Assembly (NCBI GenBank): GCA_963591145.1
Contig: CAVARE010000049.1
Span: 1-33,942, forward strand
DNA from: RGIG5612 sp963591145
GTDB taxonomy: Bacteria > Bacillota > Clostridia > Lachnospirales > Lachnospiraceae
DNA length: 33,942 bases
Direction: 5' to 3'
In this document: piece by piece, positions 1 to 7,335 of the stretch
Numbering within the stretch: the first letter of the stretch is position 1
How the letters are laid out: every line of letters starts with the position of its first letter
The notes under the pieces: model-generated
What the model saw: only the letters and a program-made list of their open reading frames with translations
What the model was told of the DNA's origin: nothing
The model's database searches: none
Program-made: the position numbers and the translations under genes

Positions 1-144
1 ATTCCACTTCAGACATTACGTGCTGATATTGACTATGGTTTTGCAGAAGCAGACACAACCTATGGCAAAGTCGGAGTTAAGGTTTGGATCTACAAGGGTG
101 AAGTCCTTCCGACAAAAGGAAACAAGGAAGGGAGCGATAGATAA
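1..144 (+). CDS. rpsC: 30S ribosomal protein S3, C-terminal end (partial)
   Basis: An open frame runs in from the window edge for 47 codons to TAA at 142-144. It reads IPLQTLRADIDYGFAEA and then YGKVGVKVWIYKGE, the conserved end of the S3 C-terminal domain that helps form the mRNA entry channel of the 30S subunit. The start lies upstream of the window. The next gene, rplP, begins 2 bases after the stop, as in the S10 operon order rpsC-rplP-rpmC-rpsQ. Confidence 0.95.
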   Translation: MPLQTLRADIDYGFAEADTTYGKVGVKVWIYKGEVLPTKGNKEGSDR

Positions 145-146
145 CT

Positions 147-584
147 ATGTTAATGCCTAAAAGAGTAAAACATCGTAAGCAGTTCCGTGGTACTATGGCT
201 GGCAAGGCTATGAGAGGCAACAAGATCTCTTACGGTGAATATGGAATCGTTGCAACAGAGCCAGGCTGGATTACATCTAACCAGATTGAGGCAGCCCGTG
301 TTGCTATGACAAGATATGTAAAACGTACCGGACGTGTTTGGATTAAGATCTTCCCTGATAAGCCAGTTACAGCTAAGCCTGCTGAAACTCGTATGGGTTC
401 TGGTAAAGGTGCACTGGAGTATTGGGTAGCAGTAGTTAAGCCAGGCAGAGTAATGTTCGAAATCGGCGGTATTGCTGAGCCACTCGCTAAGGAAGCATTA
501 AGACTTGCAACACATAAGTTACCAGTTAAATGCAAGATTGTTTCTAAGGCAGATCTGGAAGGCGGTGAATCAAGTGAAAACTAA
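147..584 (+). CDS. rplP: 50S ribosomal protein L16
   Basis: The 145-residue product begins MLMPKRVKHRKQFRG, the usual L16 start, and carries the conserved MGSGKGALEYWVAVVKPGR segment near residues 81-100. L16 sits at the A-site side of the 50S central protuberance and helps place tRNA. A second ATG lies at 153, but the MLMP start is standard in this family and a GGAAGGGAG-like ribosome binding site overlaps the end of rpsC. The 3' end overlaps rpmC by 11 bases, which suggests translational coupling. Confidence 0.98.
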   Translation: MLMPKRVKHRKQFRGTMAGKAMRGNKISYGEYGIVATEPGWITSNQIEAARVAMTRYVKRTGRVWIKIFPDKPVTAKPAETRMGSGKGALEYWVAVVKPGRVMFEIGGIAEPLAKEALRLATHKLPVKCKIVSKADLEGGESSEN

Positions 585-783
585 GAAGTATTTAGATAAT
601 TTAAATGCGAAATCAGTAGCTGAATTAAATCAGGAACTGATCACAGCTAAGAAAGAGCTTTTCAACTTAAGATTCCAGAACGCAACAAATCAGCTGGAAA
701 ACACAGGCAGAATCAAAGAAGTTAGACGCAATATTGCAAGAATTCAGACAATCATTTCTGCAAAGTCTAAAGATGCCGAGTAA
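574..783 (+). CDS. rpmC: 50S ribosomal protein L29
   Basis: I place the start at GTG 574, giving 69 residues (MKTKKYLDNLNAKS...), the normal L29 size. GGAAGGCGG lies a short distance upstream inside rplP. An upstream ATG at 505 in the same frame would add 23 residues read out of frame through rplP and is not believable. The body contains the L29 signature region LFNLRFQNATNQL and ends with a helix (VRRNIARIQTII). L29 sits by the peptide exit tunnel and is part of the docking site for trigger factor and SRP. Confidence 0.95.
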   Translation: MKTKKYLDNLNAKSVAELNQELITAKKELFNLRFQNATNQLENTGRIKEVRRNIARIQTIISAKSKDAE

Positions 784-800
784 TAAAGGAGGAATAAGAC

Positions 801-1055
801 GTGGAAAGAAATCTTAGAAAAACCCGTGTGGGTAAAGTAATAAGCGATAAGATGGATAAAACCATCGTTGTTGCAGTCGTTGATAACGTTAAACATCCTT
901 TATACAACAAGATCGTTAAGAGAACATATAAGTTAAAAGCTCATGACGAGAACAACGAATGCGGCATTGGAGACACAGTAAGAGTAATGGAGACCAGACC
1001 ACTTTCTAAAGACAAGAGATGGAGACTGGTTGAAATAGTAGAGAAGGCTAAATAA
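801..1055 (+). CDS. rpsQ: 30S ribosomal protein S17
   Basis: The 84-residue product begins at GTG 801 behind AAAGGAGGAATAAGAC, a strong ribosome binding site. It has the OB-fold features of S17: RVGKVISDKMDKTIVVAV at the N-terminus and ETRPLSKDKRWRLVEIVEKA at the C-terminus. S17 binds 16S rRNA early in 30S assembly. Length and position between rpmC and rplN are standard. Confidence 0.97.
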   Translation: MERNLRKTRVGKVISDKMDKTIVVAVVDNVKHPLYNKIVKRTYKLKAHDENNECGIGDTVRVMETRPLSKDKRWRLVEIVEKAK

Positions 1056-1076
1056 TTAGTAGAAAGGAGAATTGTT

Positions 1077-1445
1077 ATGGTACAACAGGAAACAAGACTT
1101 AAAGTTGCTGATAACACCGGTGCTAAAGAAATTCTGTGCATAAGAGTTCTGGGCGGTTCTACTAGAAGATACGCCGACATCGGAGACGTCATCGTAGCAT
1201 CAGTTAAGGATGCTGCAGCAGGTGGTACTGTTAAGAAAGGTGATGTTGTTAAAGCTGTAGTTGTACGTACAGTTAAGGGCACACGTCGTAAAGATGGTTC
1301 ATATATCAAATTTGACGAGAATGCAGCTGTTATTATCAGAGAAGATAAGACACCAGTTGGAACTCGTATATTTGGACCAGTAGCTAGAGAGCTGAGAGAT
1401 AAACAGTTCATGAAGATTGTTTCACTCGCTCCTGAAGTTTTATAG
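1077..1445 (+). CDS. rplN: 50S ribosomal protein L14
   Basis: The product has 122 residues, the exact usual length of bacterial L14. It begins MVQQETRLKVADNTGAKE and contains the conserved GTRIFGPVARELR segment near the C-terminus. L14 lies at the subunit interface, contacts 16S rRNA helix 14 and is the binding site of silencing factor RsfS. An AGAAAGGAGA ribosome binding site precedes ATG 1077. Confidence 0.98.
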   Translation: MVQQETRLKVADNTGAKEILCIRVLGGSTRRYADIGDVIVASVKDAAAGGTVKKGDVVKAVVVRTVKGTRRKDGSYIKFDENAAVIIREDKTPVGTRIFGPVARELRDKQFMKIVSLAPEVL

Positions 1446-1456
1446 GAGGTGTCCAC

Positions 1457-1771
1457 ATGGCAACATTAAAAATTAAATTAGGCGATACCGTTAAGGTTAT
1501 CGCAGGTAGCGATAAGGGCAAAGAAGGTAAGGTTATTGCCGTAAATGCTAAGGCTGGAACAGTTACTGTTGAAGGCGTTAATATGATCAAGAAGCATCTT
1601 AAGCCAGGCAGACAGTCACAGGAAGGCGGCATCATTAACCAGGAAGCACCTATCAATGCATCAAACGTAATGTACGTTCATAAGGGACAGCCTACCAGAG
1701 TCGGCTTCCATGTTGATGAAAACGGCAAGAAGGTTCGTTACGCAAAATCAGCAAATGAAGCAATCGATTAA
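1457..1771 (+). CDS. rplX: 50S ribosomal protein L24
   Basis: The 104-residue protein has a KOW motif near its N-terminus (KLGDTVKVIAGSDKGKEGKV), the RNA-binding core of L24, followed by MIKKHLKPGRQSQEGGI. L24 is an early 50S assembly initiator placed next to the tunnel exit. It starts 11 bases after rplN behind TAGGAGGTGTCCAC. Length is typical. Confidence 0.98.
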   Translation: MATLKIKLGDTVKVIAGSDKGKEGKVIAVNAKAGTVTVEGVNMIKKHLKPGRQSQEGGIINQEAPINASNVMYVHKGQPTRVGFHVDENGKKVRYAKSANEAID

Positions 1772-1793
1772 TTAAAGGAAGGAGGTCATAAAG

Positions 1794-2333
1794 TTGAGCA
1801 GACTTAAAGAAATGTACAATTCTGAAATCGTAGATGCTATGATGAAGAAGTTTGAATATAAGAACATCATGCAGGTTCCAAAGATCGATAAGATCGTTGT
1901 TAACATGGGTGTAGGTGAGGCTAAAGATAATGCTAAGGCACTCGAAGCAGCTATCCATGACATGGAGACTATCACAGGCCAGCATGTAGTTACAACTAAA
2001 GCTAAAAAGTCAGTCGCTAACTTCAAGATTAGAGAGGGAATGCAGATCGGATGCAAGACCACTTTAAGAGGCGACAAAATGTATAACTTCCTTGACAGAT
2101 TAATTAATCTGGCACTTCCACGAGTTCGTGACTTCAGAGGTGTTAATCCTAACGCTTTTGATGGAAGAGGCAATTATGCACTTGGCATCAAGGAACAGCT
2201 TATCTTCCCTGAAATCGAATACGATAAGGTTGACAAGGTAAGAGGTATGGATGTAATCATCGTTACAACAGCTAATACCGATGAGGAAGCCAGAGCACTG
2301 TTGACAATGTTCAACATGCCATTTGAGAAGTAA
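1794..2333 (+). CDS. rplE: 50S ribosomal protein L5
   Basis: The 179-residue product starts with TTG at 1794 behind the strong site AAGGAAGGAGG. It begins MSRLKEMYNSEIVDAMMKKF and contains the L5 signatures KIVVNMGVGEA and LPRVRDFRGVNPNAFDGRGN. L5 binds 5S rRNA and forms a bridge to the 30S head. The length matches the family. The TTG start is one of three non-ATG starts (with rpmC and rpsQ) in this operon. Confidence 0.97.
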   Translation: MSRLKEMYNSEIVDAMMKKFEYKNIMQVPKIDKIVVNMGVGEAKDNAKALEAAIHDMETITGQHVVTTKAKKSVANFKIREGMQIGCKTTLRGDKMYNFLDRLINLALPRVRDFRGVNPNAFDGRGNYALGIKEQLIFPEIEYDKVDKVRGMDVIIVTTANTDEEARALLTMFNMPFEK

Positions 2334-2351
2334 AAGGAGGATACAGGTACT

Positions 2352-2537
2352 ATGGCTAAAACAGCTATGAAAGTAAAACAGCAGCGTAAAGCAAGATTTT
2401 CTACACAGGAATACAACAGATGTAGAATCTGCGGACGTCCACATGCTTATTTAAGAAAATACGGTATCTGCAGAATTTGCTTCCGTGAGTTAGCATACAA
2501 GGGCGAGATCCCTGGTGTAAAGAAAGCAAGCTGGTAA
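2352..2537 (+). CDS. rpsN: 30S ribosomal protein S14, short zinc-binding type
   Basis: The 61-residue protein is the short zinc-ribbon form of S14. It has two CxxC pairs (RCRICGRPH and GICRICFREL) and ends in PGVKKASW, which is almost invariant in this type. S14 helps assemble the 30S head. The Cys-bearing form means that this ribosome depends on zinc here; any zinc-independent paralogue would have to lie outside the window. Confidence 0.98.
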   Translation: MAKTAMKVKQQRKARFSTQEYNRCRICGRPHAYLRKYGICRICFRELAYKGEIPGVKKASW

Positions 2538-2564
2538 GATTAGTTTTAGAAGGAGGACAAAAAC

Positions 2565-2969
2565 ATGACAATGAGCGATCCAATTGCTGATATGCTTACA
2601 AGAATCCGTAATGCAAATACAGCTAAACATGACTCTGTAGACGTTCCATCATCTAAAATGAAACTTGCTATTGCAAAGATACTGTTAGATGAGGGATATA
2701 TCTCAAAATATGACATTATTCAGGATGAGAACGGATTTGACGTAATCCACATCACTCTGAAGTATGGTAAAGACAAGAATGAAAAGATCATCACTGGTCT
2801 TAAGAGAATCTCTAAGCCAGGTCTTCGTATTTACGCAGCTAAGGATGAGCTTCCAAGAGTTCTCGGCGGCTTAGGCGTAGCTATTATCTCAACAGATAAG
2901 GGCGTTATTACAGACAAGGAAGCTAGAGCAGCTGGCGTAGGCGGCGAAGTTCTGTGCTTCATCTGGTAA
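2565..2969 (+). CDS. rpsH: 30S ribosomal protein S8
   Basis: The 134-residue protein begins MTMSDPIADMLTRIRNAN and ends with the conserved GVGGEVLCFIW tail. ATG codons lie at 2565 and 2571; the first fits the AAGGAGGACAAAAAC site and the MTMSDPIAD start common in Clostridia. S8 binds the central domain of 16S rRNA, and in E. coli it is the translational repressor of the spc operon. The gap to rplF is unusually long for this operon (151 bases) and holds a hairpin. Confidence 0.97.
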   Translation: MTMSDPIADMLTRIRNANTAKHDSVDVPSSKMKLAIAKILLDEGYISKYDIIQDENGFDVIHITLKYGKDKNEKIITGLKRISKPGLRIYAAKDELPRVLGGLGVAIISTDKGVITDKEARAAGVGGEVLCFIW

Positions 2970-2988
2970 TTCATTAAGTTAGTAGCAT

Positions 2989-3016
2989 CAAGGTTGCGGA
3001 CAGCACCGCAGCCTTG
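2989..3016 (+). other. Hairpin in the rpsH-rplF gap
   Basis: An 11-base-pair stem (2989-2999 with 3006-3016, one G-U pair) closes a six-base loop. No run of T follows, so it is not a classical intrinsic terminator. It sits in the only long gap inside the otherwise tightly packed rplP-secY run, and may serve mRNA processing, attenuation or protein binding. The function is not known. Confidence 0.55.
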
Positions 3017-3120
3017 TATCTGCGAAATAAAGTAACTTTAAATCCGCTGTTAATGCCGGTGTCACACCACCACCAGAGCAGATGCGGGAAAAACTCACAA
3101 AGAAAAAGGAGGAAACGGGC

Positions 3121-3660
3121 ATGTCACGAGTTGGAAAAATGCCTATCGCTATACCGGCAGGTGTAACTGTTGATGTAGCAGAAAATAATTTAGTGACAGT
3201 TAAGGGACCAAAGGGTGAGCTCACAAGACAGTTTGCTTCAGAAATGACAATCGCTGTTGAAGGAACAGAAATTGTTGTTGCAAGACCAAACGATCTTAAG
3301 AGAAATAAAGCTCTTCACGGCTTAACAAGAGCACTTCTGAACAACATGGTAATCGGTGTAACAAACGGTTTCCAGAAGACACTTCTTATCGTAGGTGTTG
3401 GTTATAAGGCTGCTATGGCAGGCAAGGACTTAAGTCTTTCACTGGGATATTCACATCCAATCACATACGTAGCACCTGAAGGAATCACAATTGAAGTTCC
3501 TGAGCAGACAAAGATCGTAGTTAAGGGTATCAGCAAAGAACTTGTTGGACAGGTTGCAGCTGAGATCCGTGAGTACAGGTTACCAGAACCTTACAAGGGC
3601 AAGGGTATCAAGTACGAAACAGAGACTATCAGACGTAAAGTCGGCAAGACTGGTAAATAA
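3121..3660 (+). CDS. rplF: 50S ribosomal protein L6
   Basis: I start the gene at ATG 3121 (MSRVGKMPIAIPAGV), right behind AAAGGAGGAAACGGGC. An in-frame ATG at 3082 would add 13 residues with no family match, and the ribosome binding site would then fall inside the gene. The 179-residue protein has the L6 C-terminal signature PEPYKGKGIKYETE. L6 lies near the sarcin-ricin loop and the factor binding site of the 50S subunit. Confidence 0.97.
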   Translation: MSRVGKMPIAIPAGVTVDVAENNLVTVKGPKGELTRQFASEMTIAVEGTEIVVARPNDLKRNKALHGLTRALLNNMVIGVTNGFQKTLLIVGVGYKAAMAGKDLSLSLGYSHPITYVAPEGITIEVPEQTKIVVKGISKELVGQVAAEIREYRLPEPYKGKGIKYETETIRRKVGKTGK

Positions 3661-3674
3661 AGGAGCGTGAAAAA

Positions 3675-4043
3675 ATGATTAGTAAGAAAAACAGATCAAT
3701 TATTCGTGTAAAAAAACACATGAAATTACGCAATCGCTTCCAGGGCACAGCCGAAAGACCACGTCTCAGTGTGTACAGAAGCAACATGCACATTTATGCT
3801 CAGATTATTGATGATGATGCACAGAAGACACTCGTTAGCGCATCAACAGTTCAGAAGGATGTCAAGGCTGAGTTAGAGAAGACTAATGATGTAGCAGCTG
3901 CTGCATATTTAGGAAAAGTAATCGCTGAAAGAGCTAAGGCTGCTGGAATTACAGAAGTTGTATTTGACAGAGGCGGTTATGTATATCACGGCAAGATTAA
4001 AGCATTAGCAGATGCGGCCAGAGAAGCCGGATTAGAATTCTAA
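3675..4043 (+). CDS. rplR: 50S ribosomal protein L18
   Basis: The 122-residue protein has a basic N-terminus and the conserved TAERPRLSVYRSNMHIYAQ segment, and ends GKIKALADAAREAGLEF. L18 joins L5 in binding 5S rRNA in the central protuberance. It begins 14 bases after rplF behind AAAGGAGCGTG. Length is typical. Confidence 0.98.
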   Translation: MISKKNRSIIRVKKHMKLRNRFQGTAERPRLSVYRSNMHIYAQIIDDDAQKTLVSASTVQKDVKAELEKTNDVAAAAYLGKVIAERAKAAGITEVVFDRGGYVYHGKIKALADAAREAGLEF

Positions 4044-4057
4044 GGGAGGAAACGTAC

Positions 4058-4576
4058 ATGAGAAACAAAGACGAGATGCACGCACCAGCCGAAGCTCCAG
4101 AGTTTCAGGAGAAGGTTGTTACAATTAAGCGTGTAACTAAGGTTGTAAAAGGCGGACGTAACTTCAAATTCACAGCTCTGGTTGTTGTTGGTAATGGTAA
4201 GGGCCGTGTAGGAGTTGGCTTAGGAAAGGCTATTGAAATTCCTGAAGCTATCCGTAAGGGTAAAGAAGATGCAATGAAGAACATGATCAATGTTCCAGTT
4301 GATGAGACATTAAGCATCCCACATGATATGATCGGCAACTATGGCGGCGCTTCAGTTCTTCTGAAGAGAGCACCTGAAGGTACTGGTGTTATCGCTGGTG
4401 GTCCTGCACGTAATGTCCTTGAACTTGCAGGTATCAAGAATATTCGTACAAAATCTCTTGGTTCAAACAACAAGCAGAATGTAGTACTTGCTACACTCGA
4501 AGGCCTCAAGGCATTAAAGAGCCCTGCAGATGTTGCAAGACTTAGAGACAAGACAGTCGAAGAAATTACAGCTTAA
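4058..4576 (+). CDS. rpsE: 30S ribosomal protein S5
   Basis: The 172-residue protein contains the S5 double-stranded-RNA-binding-like N-domain (VVKGGRNFKFTALVVVGNGK) and the C-domain motif GGPARNVLELAGI. S5 helps form the mRNA entry site and influences decoding accuracy. A GGGAGGAAACGTAC site precedes ATG 4058. The stop codon's last base overlaps an ATG at 4576, but the following gene's real start is further on at 4591. Confidence 0.98.
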   Translation: MRNKDEMHAPAEAPEFQEKVVTIKRVTKVVKGGRNFKFTALVVVGNGKGRVGVGLGKAIEIPEAIRKGKEDAMKNMINVPVDETLSIPHDMIGNYGGASVLLKRAPEGTGVIAGGPARNVLELAGIKNIRTKSLGSNNKQNVVLATLEGLKALKSPADVARLRDKTVEEITA

Positions 4577-4590
4577 TGGAGGTTAATAAA

Positions 4591-4776
4591 ATGGCAGAAA
4601 AAACATTAAAAGTTACATTAGTAAAATCTCCTATCGCCGCTATTCCAAAGCAGAGAGCAACTGTTGAAGCATTAGGTTTACACAAGCTTCATCAGACAAA
4701 AGAGCTCCCAGATAATGAGGCTGTAAGAGGTATGATTTGGCACGTTAAACATTTAGTAAAGGTTGAAGAAGCCTAA
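4591..4776 (+). CDS. rpmD: 50S ribosomal protein L30
   Basis: The start is ATG 4591 (MAEKTLKVTLVKSPI), which gives 61 residues, the usual size. The ATG at 4576 in the same frame is part of TAATGGAGG, whose GGAGG is the ribosome binding site of the real start, so it is rejected. The segment KQRATVEALGLHKLHQT is a clear L30 match. L30 is a small peripheral protein of the 50S subunit. Confidence 0.95.
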   Translation: MAEKTLKVTLVKSPIAAIPKQRATVEALGLHKLHQTKELPDNEAVRGMIWHVKHLVKVEEA

Positions 4777-4799
4777 GGAACCAAAAGGAGGTCCAAAAA

Positions 4800-5237
4800 A
4801 TGAATTTATCTACATTAAGACCTGCAGACGGATCCGTACATAGTGATAACTTCCGCAGAGGACGTGGTCATGGATCAGGAAACGGCAAGACAGCAGGTAA
4901 AGGACATAAAGGACAGAAGGCACGTTCAGGCCGTCCAAGAATCGGTTTCGAAGGTGGTCAGATGCCATTATACAGAAGACTCCCTAAGAGAGGATTCACT
5001 AACAGAAATACATTAGAGATCGTTGCTGTTGATATCGCAGCACTCAACAAGTTTGAAGATGGTGCAGAGGTTACTGCAGAGAGCCTTATCGATATGGGCA
5101 TCATCAAGAACGCTCATGACGGCGTTAAGATCATTGGTAATACTGATCTGACTAAGAAGCTTACAGTTAAATTAGCAGCAAGCGAGGGAGCTAAGGCTAA
5201 GATCGAGGCCGCTGGCGGAACATGTGAGGTAGAGTAA
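4800..5237 (+). CDS. rplO: 50S ribosomal protein L15
   Basis: The 145-residue protein starts MNLSTLRPADGS behind AAAAGGAGGTCC. It has the long Gly/Arg/Lys-rich extension (RGRGHGSGNGKTAGKGHKGQ) and the motif FEGGQMPLYRRLPKRGF that reach into 23S rRNA. Its TAA stop shares its last base with the ATG of secY, a 1-base overlap that points to translational coupling. Confidence 0.98.
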   Translation: MNLSTLRPADGSVHSDNFRRGRGHGSGNGKTAGKGHKGQKARSGRPRIGFEGGQMPLYRRLPKRGFTNRNTLEIVAVDIAALNKFEDGAEVTAESLIDMGIIKNAHDGVKIIGNTDLTKKLTVKLAASEGAKAKIEAAGGTCEVE

Positions 5238-6556
5238 TGTTCAAAACAATAGGACAAGCATTTAAGATTAAAGATATCCGTGACAGGTTAATCTATACGA
5301 TCGTAATGCTCGTTATTGTGAGAATAGGATGCCAGCTTCCATTGCCTGGAACCAATTCCAGCGTAATCCAGGAGGTACTCGGTAATCTCTCAGCAGGTGG
5401 ATTTGGATTCTTTGATGCCCTGACAGGTTCATCATTTAGTTCAATGTCCGTATTCGCTTTGAATATCACTGTGTATATTACTGCATCTATCATCATTCAG
5501 CTGCTCACTATAGCATTTCCGAAACTTGAAGAAATGCAGAAGGACGGCGAGGATGGCAGACAGAAGTTAGCTAATATCACTCGTTACTTAACAGTAGGTC
5601 TTGCTCTTCTCGAAAGTATTGCAATGACTATAGGATTTGGTAATCAGGGTGTTTTTGGAAGCAGATCAAGCAGTACATATACATGGACGATCATCTGCAA
5701 TATTCTTATTTTAACAGCAGGTTCAGTACTCATCATGTGGATGGGTGAACAGATTACAGAACGCGGAATCGGAAACGGTATTTCGATCATCCTTTTGATC
5801 AATATCGTATCAACAATGCCGAATGATTTTGTTTCCCTGTATCAGCAGTTCGTTGCAGGCGCAAGCTCAGTTGGTATGGCTGCAGTTGCGATAATAGTAA
5901 TTATTGCTCTTGTAGTTGCAGTGGTTGCATTTATTATTTATCTGCAGGATGGCGAGAGAAGAATTCCAGTACAGTACTCACAGAAAATGCAGGGCAGAAG
6001 AAGATATGGCGGACAGGCTTCAAATATTCCGCTCAAGGTTAATACCGCAGGTGTTATCCCAATTATCTTCGCTGCATCACTGTTCCAGTTCCCTGTACTG
6101 ATTGCTAATTTCGCTACAGGCGGTTCACCAGAGTGGACACGTTACTTCACTTCAAGCTACTGGTTCAGACCAGCCGCAATGCAGTATACATTAGGATTTA
6201 TTTTATATGTTGCTCTGATAGTATTCTTTGCTTACTTCTATACACAGATTACATTCAATCCAATGGAAGTTTCAAATAATATTAAGAAACAGGGCGGCTT
6301 CGTACCAGGTATCAGACCTGGCAAACCTACAGAAGAATATTTCTCAAAGATTCTGAAGTATCTTATCTTCATTGGTGCAGTTGGTCTGATTATCGTTGCA
6401 TTAGTACCTATGCTGGTATCTGGTATTTTCAGCGCATCACTTTCATTTGCAGGAACATCACTTATCATCGTTGTAGGTGTAATTCTTGAAACAGCTAAGA
6501 AGATTGAATCAATGATGCTCGTAAGAAATTACTCAGGTTTCCTTGCAAAAGATTGA
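5237..6556 (+). CDS. secY: Preprotein translocase channel subunit SecY
   Basis: The 439-residue protein is strongly hydrophobic with about ten membrane segments, as expected of the Sec channel. Visible signatures are LPLPGTNS near the first membrane segment, GNGISIILLINI in the middle and NPMEVSNNIKKQGGFVPGIRPGKPTEE split over a cytoplasmic loop. It exports and inserts proteins with SecE, SecG and SecA. The start overlaps the rplO stop by 1 base. A 131-base gap with a possible promoter and a long hairpin separates it from adk. Confidence 0.98.
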   Translation: MFKTIGQAFKIKDIRDRLIYTIVMLVIVRIGCQLPLPGTNSSVIQEVLGNLSAGGFGFFDALTGSSFSSMSVFALNITVYITASIIIQLLTIAFPKLEEMQKDGEDGRQKLANITRYLTVGLALLESIAMTIGFGNQGVFGSRSSSTYTWTIICNILILTAGSVLIMWMGEQITERGIGNGISIILLINIVSTMPNDFVSLYQQFVAGASSVGMAAVAIIVIIALVVAVVAFIIYLQDGERRIPVQYSQKMQGRRRYGGQASNIPLKVNTAGVIPIIFAASLFQFPVLIANFATGGSPEWTRYFTSSYWFRPAAMQYTLGFILYVALIVFFAYFYTQITFNPMEVSNNIKKQGGFVPGIRPGKPTEEYFSKILKYLIFIGAVGLIIVALVPMLVSGIFSASLSFAGTSLIIVVGVILETAKKIESMMLVRNYSGFLAKD

Positions 6557-6581
6557 GGACAACGAAGGTTAAGTATTTAAT
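6553..6581 (+). promoter_or_regulatory. Possible sigma-A promoter before adk
   Basis: A -35-like TTGAGG (6553-6558) and a -10-like TTTAAT (6576-6581) are separated by 17 bases. The -35 overlaps the secY stop. Transcripts would start near 6588, just before the hairpin at 6592-6639, and serve adk and the genes after it. The match is moderate and the call is an inference. Confidence 0.35.
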
Positions 6582-6591
6582 TATCATTTCA

Positions 6592-6639
6592 GGTGCATGA
6601 GCGTTTTCAGGGTTAAGTCCCTTGAGACGCAAATGCACC
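6592..6639 (+). other. Long imperfect hairpin in the secY-adk gap
   Basis: GGTGCAT (6592-6598) pairs with ATGCACC (6633-6639). Inside it GCGT pairs with ACGC and AGGG with CCCT, with small internal mismatches and a TTAAGT loop. The whole element spans 48 bases and is not followed by a T run. It could be an attenuator, an mRNA-stability element or a protein-binding leader of adk. The function is unknown. Confidence 0.5.
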
Positions 6640-6687
6640 GAAGATATGAAGAATATATCCGCTAGTTAAATAGCATAGGAGACGATT

Positions 6688-7335
6688 ATGAAAATTGTTA
6701 TGTTAGGCGGACCTGGTGCAGGGAAAGGCACACAGGCCAAGATGATTGCAAAAGAATATGGCATTCCTCATATTTCAACAGGCGACATATTCAGAGCAAA
6801 TATTAAAGAAGGAACAGAGCTGGGCAAGAAGGCTAAGACTTATATGGATGCCGGCGCACTTGTTCCTGATGAGCTGGTAGTTGATCTTGTAGCAGACAGA
6901 CTTACATGGGACGATGCTAAGGAAGGATTTGTACTGGATGGCTTCCCAAGAACTATTCCACAGGCAGAGGCACTTACCAAAGCACTTGCTGACATGGGAA
7001 CGAGTCTTGATGTTGCAATCGACATCGAAGTACCGGATCAGAATATCATAGAAAGGATGGGTGGCAGAAGAGCATGCGTATCATGCGGTGCTACTTATCA
7101 TATAGTAAACATTCCTCCTAAGACAGAAGGCAAATGTGATAACTGCGGCAGCGACCTCATCTTAAGAGATGATGACAAGCCGGAGACAGTAAAGAAGAGA
7201 CTGGATGTTTATCATGAGCAGACTCAGCCGCTGATTGAATATTACAATAAGCAAGGTCTGTTAAAGGAAGTTGATGGAACAGTTGCAATGGAAGATGTAT
7301 TCAGTGCAATTGCAGCAATTTTAGGAGCAAACTAA
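6688..7335 (+). CDS. adk: Adenylate kinase, zinc-LID type
   Basis: The 215-residue enzyme interconverts ATP, ADP and AMP. It begins with the P-loop MLGGPGAGKGTQAK, followed by the AMP-binding segment ISTGDIFRAN and GFPRTIPQAEAL. The LID domain carries two Cys pairs (CVSCGATYH and CDNCGSD), which bind zinc in Gram-positive adenylate kinases. Its place between secY and map is the classic Gram-positive order. The stop TAA is followed directly by the map ATG. Confidence 0.98.
   Translation: MKIVMLGGPGAGKGTQAKMIAKEYGIPHISTGDIFRANIKEGTELGKKAKTYMDAGALVPDELVVDLVADRLTWDDAKEGFVLDGFPRTIPQAEALTKALADMGTSLDVAIDIEVPDQNIIERMGGRRACVSCGATYHIVNIPPKTEGKCDNCGSDLILRDDDKPETVKKRLDVYHEQTQPLIEYYNKQGLLKEVDGTVAMEDVFSAIAAILGAN

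Noticed and set aside
505..573. Upstream ATG for rpmC inside rplP
   Set aside because: It would add 23 residues read from the wrong frame of rplP; GTG 574 with its GGAAGGCGG site gives the normal L29.
941..1456. A 171-codon minus-strand open frame across rpsQ and rplN
   Set aside because: It lies wholly opposite two certain ribosomal protein genes and has no start signal. Other minus-strand frames in the ribosomal block were dismissed for the same reason.
3082..3120. Upstream in-frame ATG for rplF
   Set aside because: The added 13 residues match nothing in L6, and AAAGGAGG directly before 3121 marks the real start.
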